Source: Flavipsychrobacter sp.
GTDB taxonomy: Bacteria; Bacteroidota; Bacteroidia; Chitinophagales; Chitinophagaceae
Direction of reading: 5' to 3'
Assembly (NCBI GenBank): GCA_041392855.1
Contig: JAWKLD010000001.1
Span: 1,350,001-1,414,000 of the forward strand
DNA: 64,000 nucleotides
Each line of letters opens with the position of its first letter. Within the stretch, counting starts at the first letter, position 1. The notes beneath the pieces are model-generated. The model worked only from the letters and a program-made list of their open reading frames with translations. It made no database searches and was not told where the DNA came from. Of this stretch, positions 45,164-54,025 are shown piece after piece. The position numbers and the translations under genes were made by a program.

Positions 45164-46690
45164 ATGACACTCATGCGCAGATTATTCTATTACATTAGCA
45201 TCCCAATAGTTCTATTAGCAGCTTTTTCTGTATACATGCAGCCCTACCCCACAGCCTTTTGGATGATGGGTATTGTAGGTGCCTTATTCCTATTAGGCGT
45301 GTACGACTCTATACAACACAAGCATGCCATAAGAAGGAACTATCCGTTGATCGGTAGAATGCGCTATATCTTAGAATCTATATCTCCCGAGCTGCAGCAA
45401 TACTTTATAGAGAGCAATACCAACGGACGACCTTTCTCTAAAACAGAGCGGGCTTTAGCTTACCAACGTGCCAAGAATGTACAAGATACTCGTGCTTTTG
45501 GTACTCAGCTCGACTTGAACAAAACAGAGTATGAAGGCATTAAACATTCTATTTTTCCTGCTGAAATTTTAAAAGAAGAACCACGCGTTACTATTGGTGG
45601 TAAGGATTGTAAACAGCCGTATAGTGCTTCTATACTCAATATATCTGCTATGAGTTTTGGCTCCTTGAGTAAAAATGCAGTAGAGGCATTAAACCTGGGT
45701 GCTAAAAAAGGAGGGTTTTATCACAATACGGGAGAAGGTAGTATATCGGACTATCACCGCATGGGTGGCGACTTAGTGTGGCAAATTGGTACTGGCTACT
45801 TTGGTTGCCGACATAAAGATGGAACTTTTAACGAAGAAGGGTTTAAAGTACGCGCACACTACCCCGAAGTGAAGATGATAGAAATAAAACTATCTCAAGG
45901 AGCTAAGCCTGGACATGGTGGAGTATTGCCTGCTAAAAAAAACACGGAAGAGATAGCCCGTATAAGAATGATAGAGCCCAATACCGTAGTACTTTCTCCA
46001 CCATCACACAAAGCTTTTTCTGATGTAACTGGATTACTACATTTTGTAAAAAAACTGCGTGAACTTAGTGGTGGTAAGCCCGTTGGCTTCAAACTATGTA
46101 TAGGGCGTACGGACGAGTTTAGAGATATATGTGAAGCAATGCGCAGTACAGGCATTCTACCCGACTTCATCACCGTAGATGGTGCAGAAGGTGGTACAGG
46201 TGCTGCCCCCATGGAGTTTGCCGACGGCGTGGGTATGCCTTTACAGCCAGCACTGATATTTGTACACCAAACACTAGAGCACTACGACCTGAGAAAAGAC
46301 ATCAAGATCATTGCATCCGGAAAAATACTATCGGGCAATACATTGATAAAACATTTAGCACTCGGAGCCGACCTTTGTAATGCTGCTCGTGGGTTTATGT
46401 TTGCCGTGGGTTGTATACAAGCACTACGCTGCAATAGTAACGACTGCCCTACAGGTGTGGCTACACAAAACAAGATGCTGATGAAAGGCTTAGTGGTAAA
46501 AGACAAAAGCGAACGCACCTATCATTTTCATAAGAATACCATACACGCCGCTATGGAACTACTCTCTGCAGCTGGTTGCAAGAATTTAGACGACCTAACC
46601 ATAGACATATTTATGAAGGGCAATGAGTTTGAAGGACTAGCTAATAAATACTTCCCGGATATACTCACAGACCACCCTTCTTATAAGTAG
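45164..46690 (+). CDS. Membrane-anchored FMN-binding glutamate synthase-like protein
   Basis: 508 residues. Two N-terminal membrane segments (about 5-45) precede a glutamate-synthase central FMN domain ('SAMSFGSLSKNAVEALNLGA', 'GHGGVLPAKKN', 'FITVDGAEGGTGAAP'). The 3Fe-4S cysteine cluster is 'CIQALRCNSNDCPTGV'. It lacks the amidotransferase and C-terminal GXGXG domains of full GltB, like the archaeal-type and YerD-like stand-alone proteins. A redox role at the membrane is likely; true glutamate synthesis is not established for this class. ATG 45164 or ATG 45173 could both be the start. Confidence 0.88.
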   Translation: MTLMRRLFYYISIPIVLLAAFSVYMQPYPTAFWMMGIVGALFLLGVYDSIQHKHAIRRNYPLIGRMRYILESISPELQQYFIESNTNGRPFSKTERALAYQRAKNVQDTRAFGTQLDLNKTEYEGIKHSIFPAEILKEEPRVTIGGKDCKQPYSASILNISAMSFGSLSKNAVEALNLGAKKGGFYHNTGEGSISDYHRMGGDLVWQIGTGYFGCRHKDGTFNEEGFKVRAHYPEVKMIEIKLSQGAKPGHGGVLPAKKNTEEIARIRMIEPNTVVLSPPSHKAFSDVTGLLHFVKKLRELSGGKPVGFKLCIGRTDEFRDICEAMRSTGILPDFITVDGAEGGTGAAPMEFADGVGMPLQPALIFVHQTLEHYDLRKDIKIIASGKILSGNTLIKHLALGADLCNAARGFMFAVGCIQALRCNSNDCPTGVATQNKMLMKGLVVKDKSERTYHFHKNTIHAAMELLSAAGCKNLDDLTIDIFMKGNEFEGLANKYFPDILTDHPSYK

Positions 46691-46798
46691 TGTTACACTT
46701 TTACACGTTACATTTCCTGAAATTATAGATAGCTACTTTTATTATATGTAATATTTTTATATTTTGTGAGTGTCGTTAACCCCCTAATTGATACTCAT

Positions 46799-47773
46799 AT
46801 GAAAAAGGCATTGAAATGGCTAGGCATTATTGTTCTAGTGATCGTCTTCATTATTGTTGGTGTATATGGCTACATCATGAATTTCAAACCAAATGTAGGC
46901 GATGCGCCCGACCTTACAGTAGAAATAACTCCTGAAACAATAGCACGTGGTAGCTACTTGGCCAACTCTGTATGTGTATGTATGGACTGCCACTCTACCC
47001 GCGACTGGTCTTTATATGCAGCACCACTTAAGGAAGGTACTTTAGGGGCTGGTGGAGAGCGTTTTGACCGCACTATGGGTTTTCCCGGTGTGTATTATTC
47101 TAAAAACATAACACCACATGGTATAGGTAACTGGACGGACGGTGAACTATACCGTGCCATCACCACAGGGGTGGATAAAGATGGAGAACCACTTTTCCCT
47201 GTTATGCCCTACCACTACTATGGCCGTATGGCTAAAGAAGATATACATGCTATTATAGCCTATGTGCGCTCGCTACCAGCTATAGCTAGTGAAGTGCCGG
47301 AGCGTGAGGTAGACCCTCCATTCAATATTATTATGAGGCTAATACCTGCTGAGGCTACACCTGCCCCAAGTGTACCTGCCCCAAGCAATACTGTTGCCTA
47401 TGGTAAATATATGACCAATGCATCTGGCTGTGCCGAATGCCATACACCTGTAAAGGATGGGCAGATCATCCCCGACTCTATGTTTGCAGGGGGTAGAGTG
47501 TTTGATATGCCTTTCGGTACATTGACCAGTCCCAACATTACACCACACGAAACGGGTTTAGGTATATGGGATAAGGCTATGTTTGTCAACAAGTTCAAGC
47601 AATATCAAGACTCTAATTACCACTCGCCCACGCTAGCACCTACCGACTTCAATACCATTATGCCGTGGATGATGTATAGCACAATGAAAGATAGCGACCT
47701 AGAGGCTATATACGACTACCTGCAAACGGTAAAACCTATTAATAATGCGGTGGTGAAGTTTGTGAAAAAGTAG
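46799..47773 (+). CDS. Membrane-anchored dihaem cytochrome c
   Basis: 324 residues. One N-terminal membrane anchor (about 8-28) and two haem c sites: CMDCH at 61-65 and CAECH at 211-215, each in a cytochrome c domain with downstream methionines ('FPVMPYHYY' for the first, 'TIMPWMMYSTM' for the second). Likely periplasmic electron carrier, or subunit of a dehydrogenase of the gluconate/alcohol dehydrogenase cytochrome type; no dehydrogenase partner is adjacent. ATG 46799 was preferred over GTG 46766 because the helix then follows directly. A near -7 sequence (ATATTTTG) lies just upstream. Confidence 0.88.
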   Translation: MKKALKWLGIIVLVIVFIIVGVYGYIMNFKPNVGDAPDLTVEITPETIARGSYLANSVCVCMDCHSTRDWSLYAAPLKEGTLGAGGERFDRTMGFPGVYYSKNITPHGIGNWTDGELYRAITTGVDKDGEPLFPVMPYHYYGRMAKEDIHAIIAYVRSLPAIASEVPEREVDPPFNIIMRLIPAEATPAPSVPAPSNTVAYGKYMTNASGCAECHTPVKDGQIIPDSMFAGGRVFDMPFGTLTSPNITPHETGLGIWDKAMFVNKFKQYQDSNYHSPTLAPTDFNTIMPWMMYSTMKDSDLEAIYDYLQTVKPINNAVVKFVKK

Positions 47774-47844
47774 GTGTTACGCTGTTACAGCATATCCCCC
47801 CATCAACAAGTTTTATACTGCTTCCTCAGTTGGCTGGCGTTTTG

Positions 47845-47852
47845 TACTTTTG
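47845..47852 (+). promoter_or_regulatory. -7 box TACTTTTG of hutU
   Basis: Exact TANNTTTG, 18 nt before the ATG at 47871; it overlaps an in-frame TTG at 47850 and argues against that start. Confidence 0.5.
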
Positions 47853-47870
47853 CTGTTCAGAATTATAGTT

Positions 47871-49529
47871 ATGAGTGAAACAACAAGCAGAGTAATTAAG
47901 TCGCCAACGGGCACTACGCTGAATTGTAAGAACTGGGTGAGCGAAGCGGCTTACCGTATGATACAGAACAACCTTGACCCCGAAGTGGCAGAACGCCCTG
48001 AAGACTTGGTGGTGTATGGTGGTATTGGTAAAGCTGCCCGCAACTGGGAGAGCTTTGATAAGATACTGGAATGTTTAAAAAATCTTGAAGAAGACGAAAC
48101 CTTGTTAGTACAGAGTGGTAAACCTGTGGGCGTACTACGTAGCCATAAAAACGCACCTCGTGTACTGATTGCTAATAGTAACCTTGTGGGCAAATGGGCT
48201 ACGTGGGAGCACTTTCGTGAGCTGGAAGCTAAGGGCTTGATGATGTACGGACAAATGACTGCTGGCAGCTGGATATATATTGGCTCTCAAGGCATTGTAC
48301 AGGGTACTTACGAAACTTATTTATCACTGGCTGATATCAACTTCAATGGTACATTGAAAGGCACTTTGAATGTTACAGCTGGTCTTGGTGGTATGGGTGG
48401 TGCTCAGCCATTGGCTATTACGATGAATGAGGGTGTTTGCCTAGCTGCCGAGATGGAAGAATGGCGTATACAAAAGCGTATAGAAACACGCTACTTGGAT
48501 AAATACACCCACGATATTGACGAGGCAATAGACTGGGCTTTGAAGGCTAAAGAAAATAAGCAGGCTGTGTCTATAGGGGTATGTTGCAATGCGGTAGATC
48601 TACTACAAAGACTTATTGATAGAAACATCACTCCTGATACACTCACTGACCAAACATCGGCACACGATGAGTTGATTGGGTACTTTCCAGAAGGGCTAAG
48701 CGTAGCAGAAGCCAATACACTACGTGAGAGCAACCCTGAGGAGTACTCTTCCCGCTCGCTAGATACTATGGCAAAGCACGTACGCCAAATGCTGGAACTT
48801 CAGAAGCGTGGTGCTATTACGTTCGACTATGGTAACAACCTACGCGGACAAGCTAAGGACAAGCGTGGTGTAGAGAATGCGTTTGACTTCCCTGGTTTTG
48901 TACCTGCATATATCCGTCCGCTATTCTGCGATGGTAAAGGGCCTTTCCGTTGGGTAGCTTTGAGTGGCGACCCTGAAGATATATACACTACCGACCAAGC
49001 ACTAAAAGAACTCTTCCCTGAGAATGAGGGCTTGATACGCTGGTTGGATATGGCAAAGGAGCGTATTGCCTTCCAAGGCTTGCCAAGCCGTATCTGCTGG
49101 TTGGGTATGGGCGAGCGTGAAAAAGCGGCGCAACTCTTCAACGACCTGGTACGTGATGGTAAGGTTAAAGCACCAATTGTTATTGGTCGTGACCACTTGG
49201 ATTGTGGTTCGGTAGCTTCTCCAAACCGTGAAACAGAGGCTATGAAAGATGGTAGTGATGCCGTGGCAGACTGGCCTATTTTGAATGCATTGATTAACAC
49301 TGCTGGTGGTGCCAGCTGGGTATCTTTCCACCATGGTGGTGGTGTGGGTATGGGCTACTCGCTACATGCAGGTATGGTGATATTGGCAGATGGTACTGAA
49401 GATGCAGCAGAGCGCATCAGACGTGTGCTACATAACGACCCTGCTATGGGCGTACTTCGCCACCACGATGCAGGCTACCAGCAAGCTACGGACAATGCGA
49501 ATAAATTTGGACTGAATATTTGGGGTTAA
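47871..49529 (+). CDS. hutU: Urocanate hydratase (urocanase)
   Basis: 552 residues, the normal urocanase length. 'VVYGGIGKAARNW' (48-59) and the NAD-binding 'AGLGGMGGAQPLA' (170-182) are diagnostic; the active-site region 'GLPSRICWLGMGER' carries the conserved cysteine. It converts urocanate to imidazolone propionate, step two of histidine breakdown. hutH, hutI and the later steps are not adjacent, so the pathway is scattered in this genome. Monocistronic with a terminator at 49552. Confidence 0.97.
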   Translation: MSETTSRVIKSPTGTTLNCKNWVSEAAYRMIQNNLDPEVAERPEDLVVYGGIGKAARNWESFDKILECLKNLEEDETLLVQSGKPVGVLRSHKNAPRVLIANSNLVGKWATWEHFRELEAKGLMMYGQMTAGSWIYIGSQGIVQGTYETYLSLADINFNGTLKGTLNVTAGLGGMGGAQPLAITMNEGVCLAAEMEEWRIQKRIETRYLDKYTHDIDEAIDWALKAKENKQAVSIGVCCNAVDLLQRLIDRNITPDTLTDQTSAHDELIGYFPEGLSVAEANTLRESNPEEYSSRSLDTMAKHVRQMLELQKRGAITFDYGNNLRGQAKDKRGVENAFDFPGFVPAYIRPLFCDGKGPFRWVALSGDPEDIYTTDQALKELFPENEGLIRWLDMAKERIAFQGLPSRICWLGMGEREKAAQLFNDLVRDGKVKAPIVIGRDHLDCGSVASPNRETEAMKDGSDAVADWPILNALINTAGGASWVSFHHGGGVGMGYSLHAGMVILADGTEDAAERIRRVLHNDPAMGVLRHHDAGYQQATDNANKFGLNIWG

Positions 49530-49551
49530 TACTTTATCTCACTCAAGATAT

Positions 49552-49584
49552 AGAGCTACTACAGAAATGTGGTAGCTCTTTTTT
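49552..49584 (+). terminator. Terminator of hutU
   Basis: Stem 49552-49559 with 49572-49579, extended by ACA/TGT around a GAAA tetraloop, followed by T6. Confidence 0.85.
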
Positions 49585-49605
49585 ATTTCAGTAGTTATTA
49601 CTGTC

Positions 49606-49857
49606 CTTTCTTTGCATACCCAAAGAAAGAACGAAAGAAAAGGCACGAAACCTAAAACTCCAACGGTTTCGAATGTACCTTGATGCAACTAAGCACTACT
49701 GTATTGAACAGCTTCAAAGCACGATGATAACTAATAGAAATACTTAGCTTGGCAGCACAGTAGTACTAATGCTTAATAGATAAACCACGATAATTTTGGC
49801 GTACTAAATTATCGGCGATTTTCTTTGCCTCTTTCTTTTGAAGTAAAAAGAAAGAGG
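49606..49857. repeat. Palindromic intergenic cassette
   Basis: A ~250 bp non-coding stretch made of nested inverted repeats: 9 bp perfect at 49606-49614/49621-49629 (CTTTCTTTG), 9 bp perfect at 49788-49796/49806-49814, 12 bp perfect at 49828-49839/49846-49857 (CCTCTTTCTTTT), and a looser pair around CTACTGT (near 49695) and ACAGTAG (near 49757). The similar CTTTCTTT-type hairpins at the two edges give it the look of a mobile palindromic (REP/MITE-like) intergenic unit. It fills most of the gene-free gap 49530-49905. Confidence 0.5.
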
Positions 49858-49905
49858 GGGGAGTTTTTCACCTATACACATTATATTTTTTTCATAAATT
49901 CATGT

Positions 49906-50295
49906 ATGGCATACATTAGAAGGGAGCATAAAAACGACATTTACATAGCTGATAAAGAATGGATAAGGTGGATTGATTGTGCTGATAAGGCTGACGAAAG
50001 GCTGGAAATAGAACAAGAGTTAAAGGCAATGCAACCCTTTTGGAACAACCTAATGACAAAATGCGATTCCGAGTGCTGTGGAATACAAGCATATGATTTC
50101 ACTACAGAAAATATCAAAGAGGCAATTAATGAGATTGATAAAATGAAATTAGTCAAACAACTAGTCTCTTTAAAAGAAATAACACAAGCAACAACAAAGG
50201 CTGTAGTATCATCACGAATACTAAATCACTTCATCCTAAAAAGTGTTTTCCTCCAACTTCTAGACCACTTAATAGATACACTAAGCGAAAACTAA
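49906..50295 (+). CDS. Hypothetical cytoplasmic protein
   Basis: 129 residues, helical and charged, no signal peptide. It has an N-terminal 'IYIADKEWIRWIDCADKADERLEIEQEL', cut here by description only, then a cysteine group in 'CDSECCG' near residue 53. Family not recognised. ATG 49906 was chosen because the longer frame to 49825 would begin inside the palindromic cassette. The CxxxCC group could bind metal; nothing else can be said. Confidence 0.6.
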   Translation: MAYIRREHKNDIYIADKEWIRWIDCADKADERLEIEQELKAMQPFWNNLMTKCDSECCGIQAYDFTTENIKEAINEIDKMKLVKQLVSLKEITQATTKAVVSSRILNHFILKSVFLQLLDHLIDTLSEN

Positions 50296-50323
50296 ATACC
50301 ATTACAATAATAATACATCAGTT

Positions 50324-50815
50324 CTACATTGGCACCACACTAAAAGATACCCCTCCCCTTTCTTCAAGGGTTAGTACTTGACTATCAGTATATATAGGTT
50401 GTTGTCGTACTACTTGGTACATATCTTCACTGCTAAAGGTTATCTCGCCGTCAGCCAGTTCTATCTGCCAGCTATACCAAAAGCCACCTTCTTCTACAGG
50501 TGTCTTTTCAAGTAAATGAATATCAGCGATGTCTATTAAGTCCAGATTGTATTCTGTCTTGTCTATACTCATTTTAAAGTTCAGCACATTGCTAAACACC
50601 AGCGTACAAGGTGCTACCCAAAAGCTATAGTGCTCTTCAGTATCGTCATTGTCCACCCACTCAAATATATAGTCAATATCCAGTACCAAGTTGCCACTTA
50701 GGGCTTCTTCAGCATCCTTCACAAAAGACATGGCATATACATTGGCATCTTGCCAGCTCATATCCTCATAGTCTTCTACCTTCCATATCGACTTTCCCAG
50801 TGTGTATTGTTCCAT
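50324..50815 (-). CDS. Hypothetical cytoplasmic protein
   Basis: 163 residues, acidic, beta-rich, no signal or membrane segment. Features: 'WVDNDDTEEHYSFWVAPCTL' near residue 55 and a C-terminal 'LEERGGVSFSVV'. I do not recognise the family. It is followed on the plus-strand side by a gene of opposite orientation and has a near-consensus TACTTTTA box only 4 nt before the ATG. Confidence 0.6.
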   Translation of the reverse strand: MEQYTLGKSIWKVEDYEDMSWQDANVYAMSFVKDAEEALSGNLVLDIDYIFEWVDNDDTEEHYSFWVAPCTLVFSNVLNFKMSIDKTEYNLDLIDIADIHLLEKTPVEEGGFWYSWQIELADGEITFSSEDMYQVVRQQPIYTDSQVLTLEERGGVSFSVVPM

Positions 50816-50846
50816 AACGTAAAAGTAGTATTCCTTAGGCTACCAT

Positions 50847-51251
50847 TTATGCAGCCTTACCTCTTTTTGTATACAATAGTTCTGCTACGCCTATGGTCAA
50901 TACAATTGCTGCATCGCCCAACATATACAAAACACCCCAAAAGGTTAGGTGGCTATATTCAAAAAACAATAACAGTACTATAAACAGTGCATACAAGCAG
51001 TTGAGCACCGCTATTATTTTCAGAGAAATCATCCCTTTTTTATGAAGGAATAAATAACCCAAAATAGAATACACAAAATAAAAACCAGCAACAATTGCCA
51101 GTAGGTGAATGGTATCATATGATATACCCAACATTGGCTGAAATGGCAAAACCACCAATAGCAATACTAGCAATGATAATAATGCCCCAGCAGCATCCAA
51201 TAGAAAAAGGCTACGTAGAGAGAGCTTACAAAACCAGTTTTTCATATTCAT
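50847..51251 (-). CDS. Hypothetical four-helix membrane protein
   Basis: 134 residues with four predicted membrane helices (about 17-37, 45-67, 75-95 and 100-123) and short basic ends. No family recognised. The start may be either of two ATG codons two residues apart. It lies 31 nt upstream of the hypothetical gene at 50324 on the same strand and may be co-transcribed with it. Confidence 0.6.
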   Translation of the reverse strand: MNMKNWFCKLSLRSLFLLDAAGALLSLLVLLLVVLPFQPMLGISYDTIHLLAIVAGFYFVYSILGYLFLHKKGMISLKIIAVLNCLYALFIVLLLFFEYSHLTFWGVLYMLGDAAIVLTIGVAELLYTKRGKAA

Positions 51252-51360
51252 AGTATTGTTTGAAAATCATTCAATCCTCACAGTAAAGTTATTACCCATA
51301 TGACACAAAACCACATTGAGGTATATTTTTCGTTTCTTTGCTATCCTTAAAAGTTAGCAT

Positions 51361-51840
51361 ATGTCATTCAGAATAGGTCAAGGGATAGATTTTCACCAGT
51401 TGGAAGAAGGTCGTGATTTTTGGTTGGGCGGTATCCATATCCCTCACCATAAAGGTGCAGTTGGTCATTCTGATGCCGATGTATTGCTACACGCCATCTG
51501 CGACGCTATGTTGGGCGCATTGGGCTTGGGCGATATAGGCAAACACTTCCCCGATACTGACCCTAGCCTTAAAGGTATAGACAGTAAAATACTACTCAAA
51601 CAGAGCTTTGACCTGATAAAAGAGAAAGGCTATGGTATAGTGAATATTGATAGTACACTCCTACTACAAGCTCCTAAAATAAGCCCTTATGTTCCTCAAA
51701 TGCAGGAAACCATTGCTGGCATCCTAGGGTTAGAAATAACAGATGTATCCATCAAAGCCACCACTACCGAAACCCTTAGTTTTATAGGTCGGGAAGAGGG
51801 TGTAGTAGCTACCGCCAATGTGCTGCTAGAAAAACGCTAA
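51361..51840 (+). CDS. ispF: 2-C-methyl-D-erythritol 2,4-cyclodiphosphate synthase IspF
   Basis: 159 residues, normal IspF length. Zinc ligands Asp10 and His12 (GIDFH) and His44 in 'HSDADVLLHAICDA', and the 'GDIGKHFPDTDP' loop are visible. The C-terminal 'KATTTETLSFIGREEG' is the conserved CMP-binding block. It catalyses the fifth step of the MEP isoprenoid pathway. lepA follows after 66 nt with its own promoter. Confidence 0.97.
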   Translation: MSFRIGQGIDFHQLEEGRDFWLGGIHIPHHKGAVGHSDADVLLHAICDAMLGALGLGDIGKHFPDTDPSLKGIDSKILLKQSFDLIKEKGYGIVNIDSTLLLQAPKISPYVPQMQETIAGILGLEITDVSIKATTTETLSFIGREEGVVATANVLLEKR

Positions 51841-51860
51841 AACATAATTAATATACCTAT

Positions 51861-51889
51861 TTGTATACCATAGAAAGATTGTACCTTTG
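51861..51889 (+). promoter_or_regulatory. Promoter of lepA (-33 TTG, -7 TACCTTTG)
   Basis: TTG at 51861-51863, 18 nt, then TACCTTTG at 51882-51889; the ATG is 17 nt further. Confidence 0.6.
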
Positions 51890-51906
51890 CCCTCTTCAAT
51901 TTAGGT

Positions 51907-53703
51907 ATGCAACACATTAGAAATTTCTGCATTATTGCGCACATCGACCACGGCAAGAGCACGCTGGCAGACAGACTGTTGGAACACACCAAAACAGTTA
52001 CTGACAGAGAGATGCAAAGCCAGGTATTGGATGACATGGACTTGGAACGTGAGAAAGGTATCACCATCAAGAGCCATGCCATACAAATGGATTATGTTCA
52101 CAACGATGAAACATATACACTTAATCTTATCGATACTCCAGGTCACGTAGATTTCTCTTATGAGGTATCTCGTGCACTGGCAGCCTGTGAGGGAGCATTA
52201 CTATTAGTAGATGCCTCACAAGGGATACAAGCACAAACGATATCTAACCTTTACTTAGCACTGGATAATGATTTGGAGATCATCCCTGTTATCAATAAGA
52301 TAGACATGGAGGGTGCGATGATAGAAGAGGTGACTGACCAAATAGTAGACCTTATAGGTTGCAAACCTGAGGAAATCATCCACGCTAGTGGTAAGTCGGG
52401 CATAGGTATTGAGGATATACTAACCGCTATTATAGAGCGTGTACCAGCACCAAAGGGCAACCCTGATGCTCCATTACAAGCCTTGATATTCGATAGTGTA
52501 TTCAACCCATTCCGTGGTGTGATAGCCTACTACCGTATCATTAATGGTAGCATACACAAGAACGAAAAAATCAAATTCTACCATGCTGATGAGGAATATG
52601 GCGCTGATGAGGTAGGTATATTAAAATTGGGTCTTGCGCCTAGAGATGTTGTAAAAACAGGAGATGTAGGTTACATTATCACGGGCATCAAGAATGCTAA
52701 AGAAATAAAGGTGGGTGATACCATTACTTCTGTAGCCAATCCACACAAAGAAGCCGTAAGTGGTTTTGAAGAGGTAAAACCAATGGTTTTTGCGGGTATC
52801 TTCCCTGTAGTAACGGACGACTTTGAGGAACTACGTGACTGCATGGAGAAACTACAGCTGAACGATGCTTCTCTTACCTTCGAGCCGGAAACTTCTCAAG
52901 CACTGGGTTTTGGTTTCCGTTGTGGTTTCTTAGGCATGCTGCACATGGAGATCATCCAAGAGCGTTTAGAGCGTGAGTTCAACCAGACGGTAATCACTAC
53001 TGTACCCAACGTAAGTTTTAGAGCATATACTACTCGTGAGAAGGACAAAGCGATTACTGTAAACAACCCGAGCGAGATGATAGACCCTAGTAAGCTAGAC
53101 AGAGCTGAAGAGCCTTTCATTCGTGCACAGATCATTACCTTACCCGACTATATTGGTAATATCATGAGCCTTTGCTTGAACAAGCGAGGCATACTCATCA
53201 ACCAGACTTACCTTACTACTACTCGTGTAGAACTGGTATTTGAGCTACCATTGGCAGAGATCGTATTCGACTTCTACGACAAGTTAAAATCTGCTACTCG
53301 TGGTTATGCATCGTTTGACTACCAACCACTAGACTATCGTGAGAGTGACATCGTGAAGATGGATATACTACTAAATGGTGAGAAAGTGGATGCCTTGAGT
53401 GCATTGATACACCGTAGTCGTACACAAGACTTTGGTCGTAAGCTATGCTCTAAACTAAAAGAGCTACTACCACGTCAACAGTTCATGATCGCGATACAAG
53501 CGGCGGTAGGTGCTAAAGTTATAGCTCGTGAAACCATCTCTGCTATGCGTAAGGATGTAACAGCTAAGTGTTATGGTGGTGACATTAGCCGTAAACGTAA
53601 GCTACTAGAAAAGCAAAAAGCCGGTAAGAAGCGTATGCGTCAGATAGGTAATGTGGAAGTACCTCAAGAAGCCTTCCTTGCAGTATTGAAGCTAGACGAT
53701 TAA
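51907..53703 (+). CDS. lepA: Elongation factor 4 (LepA)
   Basis: 598 residues, the standard LepA length. GTPase motifs: AHIDHGKST at 11-19 (G1), 'DTPGHVDF' (G3), 'NKID' (G4). The C-terminal domain ends with the LepA-specific 'CYGGDISRKRKLLEKQKAGKKRM', described here by its core GGDISRKRK. LepA is a ribosomal translocase-like GTPase that acts during initiation or on stalled ribosomes. Terminated at 53724. Confidence 0.98.
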   Translation: MQHIRNFCIIAHIDHGKSTLADRLLEHTKTVTDREMQSQVLDDMDLEREKGITIKSHAIQMDYVHNDETYTLNLIDTPGHVDFSYEVSRALAACEGALLLVDASQGIQAQTISNLYLALDNDLEIIPVINKIDMEGAMIEEVTDQIVDLIGCKPEEIIHASGKSGIGIEDILTAIIERVPAPKGNPDAPLQALIFDSVFNPFRGVIAYYRIINGSIHKNEKIKFYHADEEYGADEVGILKLGLAPRDVVKTGDVGYIITGIKNAKEIKVGDTITSVANPHKEAVSGFEEVKPMVFAGIFPVVTDDFEELRDCMEKLQLNDASLTFEPETSQALGFGFRCGFLGMLHMEIIQERLEREFNQTVITTVPNVSFRAYTTREKDKAITVNNPSEMIDPSKLDRAEEPFIRAQIITLPDYIGNIMSLCLNKRGILINQTYLTTTRVELVFELPLAEIVFDFYDKLKSATRGYASFDYQPLDYRESDIVKMDILLNGEKVDALSALIHRSRTQDFGRKLCSKLKELLPRQQFMIAIQAAVGAKVIARETISAMRKDVTAKCYGGDISRKRKLLEKQKAGKKRMRQIGNVEVPQEAFLAVLKLDD

Positions 53704-53723
53704 TACAACTGAATTTATATAAG

Positions 53724-53755
53724 AAGCCGATTACATAATGTAGTCGGCTTTTTAC
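53724..53755 (+). terminator. Terminator of lepA
   Basis: 12 bp stem with one G-T pair (53724-53735 with 53739-53750), loop TAA, T tract. Confidence 0.85.
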
Positions 53756-53785
53756 TTTATGTTTGTCATACAATCATTACCCAAT

Positions 53786-53971
53786 ATGAGATACATTATA
53801 GTAGCAGTTGCTATGCTATTCTTCACAGCTTGTGGAAGCAATACGACACAAGAACCAACAAGCCATACAGATAGCACTACTGCTGACAGCATAAAGAAAC
53901 AACAGGAGCAGGAAGAGGAAGAAATGTCTAAAGATATCATTGAAGGTTCTTTTGATGCGCTTAACAGGTAA
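53786..53971 (+). CDS. Small lipoprotein
   Basis: 61 residues. Lipoprotein signal MRYIIVAVAMLFFTAC (Cys16) followed by a Thr/Ser-rich linker and a highly acidic, Gln/Glu-rich tail ('KQQEQEEEEMSKD'). ATG 53786 places the signal peptide at the very N-terminus; the earlier ATG at 53759 adds 9 unrelated residues. Such short lipoproteins are common in Bacteroidota and rarely have a known role. Shares a bidirectional terminator with the next gene. Confidence 0.65.
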   Translation: MRYIIVAVAMLFFTACGSNTTQEPTSHTDSTTADSIKKQQEQEEEEMSKDIIEGSFDALNR

Positions 53972-53973
53972 TA

Positions 53974-54003
53974 AAAAAGCCCCGACAATTAGTCGAGGCT
54001 TTT
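53974..54003. terminator. Bidirectional terminator
   Basis: Stem of AAAAGCC..CGAC with GTCG..GGCTTTT around loop AATTA, one internal C-A mismatch, between the small lipoprotein gene and the convergent BI-1 gene. Confidence 0.8.
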
Positions 54004-54025
54004 CAATATTATCATGCAACTATAC

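Noticed and set aside
49825..49905. Extended start of the hypothetical gene at 49906
   Set aside because: The extension is encoded by the palindromic cassette and has no coding character.
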